DNA of 20,295 nucleotides from Anaeromonas sp052088025 (GTDB lineage: Bacteria; Bacillota; Clostridia; Tissierellales; SIT17), in NCBI RefSeq assembly GCF_052088025.1, contig NZ_JBQCYD010000041.1, positions 1-20,295 on the forward strand. The letters are read 5' to 3'. The notes beneath the pieces are model-generated. The model made no database searches. It had not been told where the DNA came from and saw only the letters and a program-made list of their open reading frames with translations. The number at the start of each line of letters is the position of its first letter. Position 1 is the stretch's first letter. This document shows positions 6,638 through 13,043 of the stretch, piece after piece. Position numbers and translations under genes: made by a program.

Positions 6638-6920
6638 ATACTACTTGAGGATAAATACTTACTTTTTTTCTCTTTTTACCTAATCTTTCAAATTTCACGA
6701 TACCATCACTTGTAGCATATAAGGTATCATCTCTACCTCTTTTAACATTGTTTCCAGGGTGTATTTTAGTACCTCTTTGTCTTACTAAGATATTACCACT
6801 TAAAACAAATTGTCCATCTGCTCTCTTAGCTCCTAATCTCTTACCTTCACTGTCACGTCCGTTCTTTGAACTACCTCCAGCCTTTTTATGAGCAAAGAGT
6901 TGTAAATTCATTTTTAACAT
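6636..6920 (-). CDS. rpmA: 50S ribosomal protein bL27, stand-alone gene
   Basis: A 94-residue bL27, which reaches the peptidyl-transferase centre and helps place the tRNA acceptor ends. The core is canonical: AHKKAGGSSKNGRDSEGKRLGAKRADGQFVLSGNILVRQRGTKIHPGNNV, then DDTLYATSDGIVKFE. The N-terminus (MLKMNLQLF|AHKK) keeps the Firmicute motif cut by the protease Prp before assembly. GGAGG lies 8 nt before ATG 6920, and codon 4 is a second possible ATG. The context is odd. bL27 genes normally sit in rplU-prp-rpmA(-obg), but here the gene is alone, on the opposite strand, with its own promoter and a Fur-type operator. GNNVKRGRDD replaces the usual GNNVGxGxDD. A regulated paralogue is one reading; the only rpmA, relocated, is the other. 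Confidence 0.95.
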   Translation of the reverse strand: MLKMNLQLFAHKKAGGSSKNGRDSEGKRLGAKRADGQFVLSGNILVRQRGTKIHPGNNVKRGRDDTLYATSDGIVKFERLGKKRKKVSIYPQVV

Positions 6921-6975
6921 TCACAAAACCTCCAATCTAAATAAAATATCTATGTTTTCAATAATATATACTAAA

Positions 6976-6990
6976 TGATAATGATTATCA
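6976..6990. promoter_or_regulatory. Fur-type operator (perfect 7-1-7 inverted repeat)
   Basis: TGATAATGATTATCA matches the Bacillus Fur box TGATAATnATTATCA at every defined base. Zur (TCGTAATnATTACGA) and PerR (TTATAATnATTATAA) boxes differ at defined positions. It starts 9 nt after the rpmA -10 box, so it would cover roughly +4 to +18 of the rpmA transcript, a typical repressor position. It lies about 90 bp upstream of the divergent symporter promoter, too far for direct occlusion. Confidence 0.78.
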
Positions 6991-6999
6991 CTACATTAT

Positions 7000-7028
7000 A
7001 TTATACAAGTTTTTTTAGTAGAAGTCAA
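7000..7028 (-). promoter_or_regulatory. sigma-A promoter of rpmA
   Basis: On the - strand, TTGACT (7028-7023), a 17-bp spacer and a perfect TATAAT (7005-7000) give a near-consensus promoter. The predicted transcription start is near 6993, leaving a leader of about 73 nt before the rpmA ATG. Confidence 0.82.
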
Positions 7029-7078
7029 AAAAATTTTTGGAAATAGCATAGTATTATCTGTAAATTGAGAAAAATGAA

Positions 7079-7107
7079 TTGACGAATCATAAAACTTTCA
7101 TTATAAT
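7079..7107 (+). promoter_or_regulatory. sigma-A promoter of the DAACS symporter gene
   Basis: TTGACG (7079-7084), 17 bp and a perfect TATAAT (7102-7107) lie 47 bp before the ATG. No operator-like repeat is visible between the promoter and the gene. Confidence 0.82.
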
Positions 7108-7153
7108 ATAAATATTACTATTAAGTAACAATTAAGTGAAAGGGGAATAAGAT

Positions 7154-8479
7154 ATGAAAAAAAAGAAATTAGGTTTAACTGCTAGAATTTTAATAGGTTT
7201 ATTTTTAGGTTTTATAACTGGAATAGTTATTTATCTTTTTGTACCAGAAGGAATGATAAGGGATACTATTATAGTAGGTGGGGTACTTAAATTTATTGGT
7301 CAGGTATTTCTAAGAGCAATAAAGATGCTTGTAGTTCCGCTTGTATTTATATCAATTGTAAATGGAGCAGCAGGTATTGGAGATATCAAAAAATTAGGGA
7401 GAATTGGTGGAAGGACACTTGTATTTTATATGACTACTACTGCTGTAGGAATATCAATTGCTCTACTTGTAGCATCTGTTATAAATCCAGGTCAAACTGA
7501 TGGACTTGATCTATCAGCGGTAGTGACTCAAGAGGTTGAAATAAATGAAGCCGTTCCAATAGTAGATGTATTTTTAGATATGGTACCAACAAATCCAGTA
7601 TCATCAATGGTAAATGCTAATATGCTCCAACTTATAGTCTTTGCACTTCTTATAGGTGTAGCACTATCTGCGCTAGGAGAAAAAGCAGAATATGTTTCGA
7701 AATTATTTTCTGAACTAAATGAAATTATGATGAAATTAGTTTCATTTGTTATGCTACTTGCTCCTATAGGTGTATTTGGTCTTATAGCTGTAACTTTTGC
7801 AAATGAAGGTTTGGATGCTATTTATGCTCTTGGAAAATATTTTGCTACTGTAATTTTAGTGCTTTTTATCCATGCTATAATTACTTATGGTGGTATACTA
7901 AAAATATTTACAGGACTAAGTCCTATAAGATTTTTCAAGAATTTCTTTCCAGCTATATCAGTAGCCTTTTCTACAGCTACAAGTAGTGGAAGTCTTCCTA
8001 TCACAATGGATGTTTCTGAAGAAAATTTAGGTGTATCAAAAAATATATCTTCATTCACATTACCACTAGGCGCCACTATAAATATGGATGGAACAGCTAT
8101 AATGCAAGGAGTTGCTACTATATTCATAGCTCAAATATATGGTATAGAGTTAACTTTCATGCAAATTTTAACAGTAATATTTACAGCAACGCTTGCATCA
8201 ATTGGTACAGCTGGAGTCCCAGGGGTAGGTCTTATAATGCTTTCTATGGTACTTCAGTCAGTTAATATACCTGTAGAAGGTATTGGTTTGATAATGGGTA
8301 TAGATAGACTTTTAGATATGACTAGAACTGCTGTAAATGTAACGGGAGATGCAGTATGTTCACTTATAATAGCTAAAAAAGAAGGAGAATTTGATGAGGC
8401 AATATTCCATGGCGAAAATAGTTTCAATGAAAATAAATTAAAACCTCAAATTAATATAGCAAATGAACCAGCAAATTAA
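7154..8479 (+). CDS. dicarboxylate/amino acid:cation symporter (DAACS, GltP/GltT-like)
   Basis: A 441-residue inner-membrane secondary transporter of the glutamate/aspartate/dicarboxylate family, coupling uptake to Na+ or H+. Eight transmembrane helices are expected. The diagnostic elements are in order: FLRAIKMLVVPLVFISIVNG early, the serine-rich hairpin-1 tip TATSSGSLP, the TM7 motif NMDGTA, the hairpin-2 tip GTAGVPG, and the TM8 binding segment GIDRLLDMTRTAVNVTGD. In this family the TM8 arginine (R of MTRTA) recognises the side-chain carboxylate of Asp/Glu or C4-dicarboxylates, so an acidic substrate is likely. RBS AAAGGGG lies 8 nt before the ATG. It is a single-gene unit with a near-consensus promoter and a strong terminator. 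Confidence 0.93.
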   Translation: MKKKKLGLTARILIGLFLGFITGIVIYLFVPEGMIRDTIIVGGVLKFIGQVFLRAIKMLVVPLVFISIVNGAAGIGDIKKLGRIGGRTLVFYMTTTAVGISIALLVASVINPGQTDGLDLSAVVTQEVEINEAVPIVDVFLDMVPTNPVSSMVNANMLQLIVFALLIGVALSALGEKAEYVSKLFSELNEIMMKLVSFVMLLAPIGVFGLIAVTFANEGLDAIYALGKYFATVILVLFIHAIITYGGILKIFTGLSPIRFFKNFFPAISVAFSTATSSGSLPITMDVSEENLGVSKNISSFTLPLGATINMDGTAIMQGVATIFIAQIYGIELTFMQILTVIFTATLASIGTAGVPGVGLIMLSMVLQSVNIPVEGIGLIMGIDRLLDMTRTAVNVTGDAVCSLIIAKKEGEFDEAIFHGENSFNENKLKPQINIANEPAN

Positions 8480-8510
8480 AAATATGCCCATATGGGCATA
8501 TTTTTAATTT
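8473..8510 (+). terminator. terminator after the symporter gene
   Basis: A 17-bp stem (8473-8489 with 8494-8510) with a CCC/GGG clamp, loop ATAT, and T5 within the right arm. It overlaps the last codons of the symporter gene. Confidence 0.85.
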
Positions 8511-8596
8511 AATGAATATTATAAATACTTGATAAAAATATTTTTAAAATTCTAATCACAGGGTATATAACATATGATTTAATAGAAATATTTTAT

Positions 8597-8646
8597 AAAA
8601 CTTAAAATAATAATAATATAAAGAAGGAGTTTTAAGTTTTATGTAG
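8597..8646 (+). promoter_or_regulatory. leader hairpin with an SD and an ATG-TAG start-stop upstream of fusA2
   Basis: Arms 8597-8607 and 8630-8640 are exact 11-nt reverse complements. The loop contains AAGGAG (8624-8629), and the codons ATG TAG follow at 8641-8646. This is a possible translated minimal leader ORF about 50 nt before the EF-G-like gene. Function is inferred only from the arrangement, and chance is possible in such AT-rich DNA. Confidence 0.35.
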
Positions 8647-8692
8647 AATATTATTAATAGTCAGAATATTAAAATCTAAAGGGGGAATAAAA

Positions 8693-10768
8693 ATGAATAA
8701 CTATAGTGCTGATAAAATTAGAAACATATCTTTTTTGGGCCACCATGGCAGTGGTAAGACAACTTTAGTAGAATCGATGTTAATGACTACGGGTGCAATC
8801 AAAAGAATAGGTAAAGTGGAAGATGGAAATACTGTATCAGATTTTGATAAGGAAGAAAAGAAAAGAGAGGTTTCAATTTATACTTCTTTACTACCGCTTG
8901 AATGGAAAGGACATAAATATAATATATTAGACACTCCTGGATATTTTGATTTTGTAGGAGAAGTTAATTCTGCACTTAGGGTATCAAAGGGTGCTGTTAT
9001 AGTACTAGATGCTAGTTCTGGAATAGAAGTAGGTTGTGAAAAAGCATGGAAGCTGACTAGAAAAAGAAATACACCAACCATATTATATATAAATAAAATG
9101 GATAAAGAAAATATAAATTATGATAAATTAATAGGAGAATTAAAAGAAAAATTTGGAAAGGCAGTAATTCCATTTCATATTCCAATAGGAAAAGAAAATG
9201 AATTTAAAGGTTTTGTAAATATAGTTGATATGAAAGCAAGAATTTATAATAAAGACAAAAACACATGTGAAGATGCAGAGATATGGCCAGAAAAAGAAGT
9301 TAAAATGGGTGATTACAGAGATATGCTGATTGAATCAGTTGCAGAAAGTGATGATGAGTTATTAGAGAAATATTTTGAGGGTGAAGAATTCACAGAAGAA
9401 GAGATTCATAGTGCACTTCGTAAAGGTGTAATAAATGGAAAGCTTATTCCAGTACTTATAGGTTCTGCTACTTTAAATGTAGGAACTGAAACATTACTTA
9501 ATATGATGTGGGATTATCTACCTTCACCAAGGGACTTAGAAACTCCAAGTGGTATAAATCCAGATACAAATGAAGAAGAACTAAGAGAAATTAAAGATGA
9601 TGCACCATTTTCTGCCATAGTATTTAAAACTATAGCCGATCCATATCTTGGGAAAATCTCACTATTTCAAGTGAGAAGTGGAATGATTAAAAAAGATGAT
9701 GAAGTATATAATCCAAGCACGAAAGAAATAGAAAAAATAGGTAGCTTATTTATGCTAAGAGGGAAGGAACAAATAGAGGTAAATGAAATACATGCAGGTG
9801 ATATTGGAGCTGTTGCTAAATTAAACAACACCTATACTTCTAATACCTTATGTGATAAAAACAAACATATTATTTATGAAGATATATACTTTCCACAACC
9901 AACATTATTTATGGCAGCAAAACCTATGACAAAAAATGATGAAGAAAAGATAGGTCAAGCCTTTCAAAAGTTATTAGAAGAAGATAAGACATTTAGTGTT
10001 GAGAGAAACAATGAGACTAAGGAGCTTTTGATAGGTGGACAGGGAAATACACAATTAGAAGTAATTAAAAATAAGTTGAAAAATGATTTTGGAGTAAATA
10101 TTGAATTATCAGACCCAAAAATTGCATATAGAGAAACAATAAAAGAAAGTTCAAACGTACAGGGTAAACACAAGAAACAATCTGGAGGAGCAGGACAATA
10201 TGGTGATGTTATAATTAAATTTGAGCCTTCAGAAGAAGAGTTTGTATTTGAAGAGAAGATATTTGGTGGATCTGTTCCAAGACAATATATACCTGCTGTT
10301 GAAAAAGGACTTAGAGATGCTATAAATAAAGGACCTCTTGCAGGTTATCCTGTAGTAAACCTAAAAGCTACATTATTAGATGGTTCTTATCATCCAGTTG
10401 ATTCAAATGAAATGGCTTTTAGGATGGCAGCGGCATTAGCATTTAGAAAAGGCATACAAAAAGCAAATCCAGTGCTTTTAGAACCTATCATGAAAGTAGA
10501 AATTATAATACCGGATGATTACATGGGAGATATAATGGGTGATATGAATAAAAGACGTGGTAGAATTTTAGGTATGGAGCCTTGCGAGGATGGAAGTCAA
10601 ATAGTACGTGCAGAAGCTCCTCAAGCTGAAATGTTTAAATATACTATAGATTTAAAATCAATGACTCAAGCTCGTGGAACATTCAGTATGGAATTTGTAA
10701 GATATGAAGAGATTCCAGAACATATAAGTGAAAAAATCATAGAAGAAGAAAAAAATAAAACTGCATAA
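8693..10768 (+). CDS. fusA2: EF-G-like translational GTPase (elongation factor G paralogue)
   Basis: A 691-residue EF-G homologue with the full five-domain length. The GTPase domain has G1 GHHGSGKT (16-23), G3 DTPG (about 80-83) and G4 NKMD (about 135-138). The switch-I region reads KKREVSIYTS in place of the RGITI motif of canonical EF-G, which with GHHGSGKT instead of AHIDAGKT places it with EF-G2-type paralogues. Domain II (FSAIVFKTIADPYLGKISLFQVRSG), domain III (KTFSVERNNETKELLIGGQGNTQLEV), domain IV (KHKKQSGGAGQYGDV, GSYHPVDSNEMAF) and domain V (EPIMKVEIIIPDDYMGDIMGDMNKRRGRILGM) follow. It is not next to rpsL/rpsG or tuf, so the main EF-G is probably elsewhere. AAAGGGGG precedes the ATG by 7 nt. 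Its cellular role (translocation, stress or ribosome recycling) is not settled for this subfamily. Confidence 0.88.
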   Translation: MNNYSADKIRNISFLGHHGSGKTTLVESMLMTTGAIKRIGKVEDGNTVSDFDKEEKKREVSIYTSLLPLEWKGHKYNILDTPGYFDFVGEVNSALRVSKGAVIVLDASSGIEVGCEKAWKLTRKRNTPTILYINKMDKENINYDKLIGELKEKFGKAVIPFHIPIGKENEFKGFVNIVDMKARIYNKDKNTCEDAEIWPEKEVKMGDYRDMLIESVAESDDELLEKYFEGEEFTEEEIHSALRKGVINGKLIPVLIGSATLNVGTETLLNMMWDYLPSPRDLETPSGINPDTNEEELREIKDDAPFSAIVFKTIADPYLGKISLFQVRSGMIKKDDEVYNPSTKEIEKIGSLFMLRGKEQIEVNEIHAGDIGAVAKLNNTYTSNTLCDKNKHIIYEDIYFPQPTLFMAAKPMTKNDEEKIGQAFQKLLEEDKTFSVERNNETKELLIGGQGNTQLEVIKNKLKNDFGVNIELSDPKIAYRETIKESSNVQGKHKKQSGGAGQYGDVIIKFEPSEEEFVFEEKIFGGSVPRQYIPAVEKGLRDAINKGPLAGYPVVNLKATLLDGSYHPVDSNEMAFRMAAALAFRKGIQKANPVLLEPIMKVEIIIPDDYMGDIMGDMNKRRGRILGMEPCEDGSQIVRAEAPQAEMFKYTIDLKSMTQARGTFSMEFVRYEEIPEHISEKIIEEEKNKTA

Positions 10769-10776
10769 ATTATCAT

Positions 10777-10825
10777 AAATAAAGAACTTGTTTTCTATTT
10801 AAATAGAAAATAAGTTCTTTATTTT
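10777..10825 (+). terminator. terminator after fusA2
   Basis: A 24-bp nearly perfect inverted repeat (10777-10800 with 10801-10824, one G-U pair) ends in ATTTT. The rest of the 263-bp gap before ctsR holds only AT-rich DNA, the ctsR promoter and its operator. Confidence 0.85.
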
Positions 10826-10937
10826 GTATAGTTGTAAAAACAAGAGTAAAGAAGATAAAATGAAAGAAAACCTAAGATAATATATGTAAATATGTGTATA
10901 GATTAATCTTATAAGGATTAAATTTATATAGAAAGAT

Positions 10938-10965
10938 TTGAAATAACTATAATATGGTGTATAAT
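10938..10965 (+). promoter_or_regulatory. sigma-A promoter of the ctsR operon
   Basis: TTGAAA (10938-10943), a 16-bp spacer and TATAAT (10960-10965) put the start near 10972, directly next to the CtsR operator. Confidence 0.72.
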
Positions 10966-10974
10966 ATAAGCGAA

Positions 10975-10991
10975 GGTCAAACAAGGTCAAA
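10975..10991 (+). promoter_or_regulatory. CtsR operator (tandem heptads)
   Basis: GGTCAAA (10975-10981), CAA, GGTCAAA (10985-10991) is an exact tandem CtsR box. A third degenerate heptad, AGTCAAA (10991-10997), follows. It covers the start of transcription, so CtsR should repress its own operon at normal temperature and release it on heat or protein damage. Confidence 0.9.
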
Positions 10992-11031
10992 GTCAAAGTC
11001 TGATAAAATAAATTAATTTGGTGGGATATTT

Positions 11032-11493
11032 ATGGCAAGAATAAGTGATATTATAGAAAAATTCATAGTATCAATGATGACAGATGATGAAAAAGATATA
11101 TTAGAAATTCAAAGAAATGAATTAGCTGAACATTTTAATTGTGCACCTTCCCAGATAAATTATGTTTTATCAACCCGTTTTACTCCTGAAAAAGGATATT
11201 ATATTGAGAGTAAAAGAGGTGGCGGAGGGTATATAAAAATAATAAGAGTTGCAATAAAAGATGATAATGACATAGGAAGATTATTAATCAGTAGTATAGG
11301 AAATCAGATTACAACTCAAAAAGCATATAATGTTATAGAAAATCTTAATAAAAATGAATTTATAAGCAATAGAGAATCTCTAATGATGAAAAATGCAATA
11401 AGTAATAGTGCATTATCTTCTGTAGAATATAAAAATGACTTAAGAGCTAAAATATTAAAATATATGCTTATTTCATTGTTAAGTGAGGAGTGA
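11032..11493 (+). CDS. ctsR: transcriptional repressor CtsR
   Basis: A 153-residue CtsR, dimeric repressor of class III heat-shock genes in Firmicutes. The N-terminal winged helix-turn-helix spans about 1-70 (LAEHFNCAPSQINYVLSTRF is the recognition helix region), and the wing carries R62-GGGG, the glycine-rich loop that acts as the heat sensor in Bacillus-type CtsR. The C-terminal part (about 75-150) is the dimer and degradation domain, ending KILKYMLISLL. GGTGGG precedes the ATG by 7 nt. The gene leads ctsR-mcsA-mcsB-clpC and is autoregulated through the operator just upstream. Its stop is 5 nt before mcsA. Confidence 0.95.
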   Translation: MARISDIIEKFIVSMMTDDEKDILEIQRNELAEHFNCAPSQINYVLSTRFTPEKGYYIESKRGGGGYIKIIRVAIKDDNDIGRLLISSIGNQITTQKAYNVIENLNKNEFISNRESLMMKNAISNSALSSVEYKNDLRAKILKYMLISLLSEE

Positions 11494-11498
11494 AAATA

Positions 11499-11996
11499 AT
11501 GATTTGTGATAAATGTAAAGAAAATGAAGCAACGGTTCACTATAAAGAAATTATAAATGGCAATAAAAAAGAAATGCATTTTTGTGACAAATGTGCAAAT
11601 CAAAATGAGATAAATTCTCCATTTTCAATAAATCATTTATTTGCAGGATTATTAGATAGTGGTTTTGGTGAAAATGTAAAAATTGACTATAAAGACCCTA
11701 TAAAATGTGATAATTGTGGGATGACCTATGAGAAATTTAAACAAACTGGAAAATTTGGTTGTAGCAAATGCTATTCATCATTTGAAGATAAATTAAATCC
11801 GTTATTTAAAAGAATACATGGACATGATACTCATAGAGGTAAAATTCCAAATAGAGCAGGTAAATATCTAAATATAAAAAATGACATAAAGAAACTTACT
11901 GATGATTTAAATAGAGCTATAGGGGAAGAAGAATTTGAAAAGGCTGCAGAATTAAGAGATAGAATAAAAAATCTTAAAGAGTCTATAAAAGATTAA
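11499..11996 (+). CDS. mcsA: McsA, zinc-finger activator of the McsB arginine kinase
   Basis: A 165-residue adaptor that binds and activates McsB. The N-terminal half has CxxC pairs expected to hold zinc: CDKCKENEA, FCDKCA, CDNCGMTYEKF and GCSKCYSSF. The C-terminal UVR motif (about 128-163, LTDDLNRAIGEEEFEKAAELRDRIKNL) is the McsB/ClpC-type coiled hairpin. I prefer ATG 11499 because GAGGAG (11485-11490) lies 8 nt upstream; a GTG at 11490 in the same frame would overlap both this RBS and ctsR. The mcsB RBS overlaps the stop codon, so translation is coupled. Confidence 0.92.
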   Translation: MICDKCKENEATVHYKEIINGNKKEMHFCDKCANQNEINSPFSINHLFAGLLDSGFGENVKIDYKDPIKCDNCGMTYEKFKQTGKFGCSKCYSSFEDKLNPLFKRIHGHDTHRGKIPNRAGKYLNIKNDIKKLTDDLNRAIGEEEFEKAAELRDRIKNLKESIKD

Positions 11997-12008
11997 GAGG
12001 TGATTTAT

Positions 12009-13043
12009 TTGAAATGGTTAGATTGTGATAGTTGTGATCAAGATATAGTTGTAAGTAGTAGGGTCAGACTTGCAAGAAATATAGAAAATGTAAAATTCCC
12101 TCAAAAATTAAATTATGATGATGGTTTTAAAATAAAAGAAGAAATAAAAAAAGCAGTTATAAATAATAAAGACATAGGTAAAAACTATAAATATTATGAT
12201 ATGAAAGATTTAAATGAAATAGAAGGTAGAAGATATGTAGAAGATCACTTGATATCCCATTCATTACTTGAGCATGATAAAATTGGTGGTTTTTTATTAA
12301 GTGAAGATGAAAATTCTACAATAATGATAAATGAAGAAGATCATATAAGAATGCAAGTACTATATCCAGGTTTTGATTTAGATAAATGTTTTGAAGAGAC
12401 TAATAAGATAGATGATATTATAGAAAGTGAAATACAATATGCTTTTGATGAAAAAATAGGTTATCTTACTGCATGTCCAACAAATATTGGTACTGGAATG
12501 AGAGCATCTGTAATGCTTCACCTACCTTCACTTGTAATCACAAATAAAATTAATGGCATCATCCAAGCAGTAAATCAAATAGGACTCACTGTAAGGGGTG
12601 TATATGGTGAAGGAAGTAATGCTATGGGCAATTTATTTCAAATATCAAATCAAACCACTATAGGTGAATCTGAAGGAGATATAATTGAAAAGTTAAAAAA
12701 TATAGTAAATCAACTTGTAAATAATGAAAGAAATGCAAGGGATGCTATATATAAAAATAATAAGATAAGAATAGAAGATAAGGTTTTTAGATCTCTTGGA
12801 ACATTAAAAAATGCAAGAATATTATCTACAGATGAAGCTATGAAGCTATTATCAGATGTGAAATTAGGTATAGAAATGAAGATAATAGATAATATTGATA
12901 GAATACTTATAAATAAACTTATGATAAAAATACAACCTGCTAATATAATAACTAGCGGGAATGAAAATTTAAATGCAAATGATAGAGATATTTTAAGATC
13001 AAAAATAATAAGGGAATCAATTGATAAGGAGGAAGTTGAATAA
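12009..13043 (+). CDS. mcsB: protein-arginine kinase McsB
   Basis: A 344-residue phosphagen-kinase-fold enzyme that phosphorylates arginines on damaged proteins, CtsR included, marking them for ClpCP. The nucleotide-binding DIVVSSRVRLARN opens the catalytic domain, and CPTNIGTGMRASVMLHLP holds the conserved Cys and phosphate-binding Arg residues. RGVYGEGSNAMGNLFQISNQ closes the active site. The C-terminal helical domain ends with DRDILRSKIIRES, the equivalent of the RDxxRA phospho-arginine pocket, with Ser in place of Ala. I favour TTG 12009, 5 nt after AGAGGTGA (11996-12003). GTG 12000 is in frame but lies within that RBS. The stop overlaps the clpC start by one base (TAATG). Confidence 0.94.
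   Translation: MKWLDCDSCDQDIVVSSRVRLARNIENVKFPQKLNYDDGFKIKEEIKKAVINNKDIGKNYKYYDMKDLNEIEGRRYVEDHLISHSLLEHDKIGGFLLSEDENSTIMINEEDHIRMQVLYPGFDLDKCFEETNKIDDIIESEIQYAFDEKIGYLTACPTNIGTGMRASVMLHLPSLVITNKINGIIQAVNQIGLTVRGVYGEGSNAMGNLFQISNQTTIGESEGDIIEKLKNIVNQLVNNERNARDAIYKNNKIRIEDKVFRSLGTLKNARILSTDEAMKLLSDVKLGIEMKIIDNIDRILINKLMIKIQPANIITSGNENLNANDRDILRSKIIRESIDKEEVE

Noticed and set aside
6976..6990. Zur or PerR operator before rpmA
   Set aside because: Zur needs TCGTAAT and PerR TTATAAT half-sites; the observed TGATAAT half-sites match Fur exactly, though cross-binding cannot be excluded.
10799..10996. - strand 65-codon ORF in the fusA2-ctsR gap
   Set aside because: It runs through the terminator and ctsR operator and encodes only Tyr/Leu/Ile-rich translation of AT-rich DNA.
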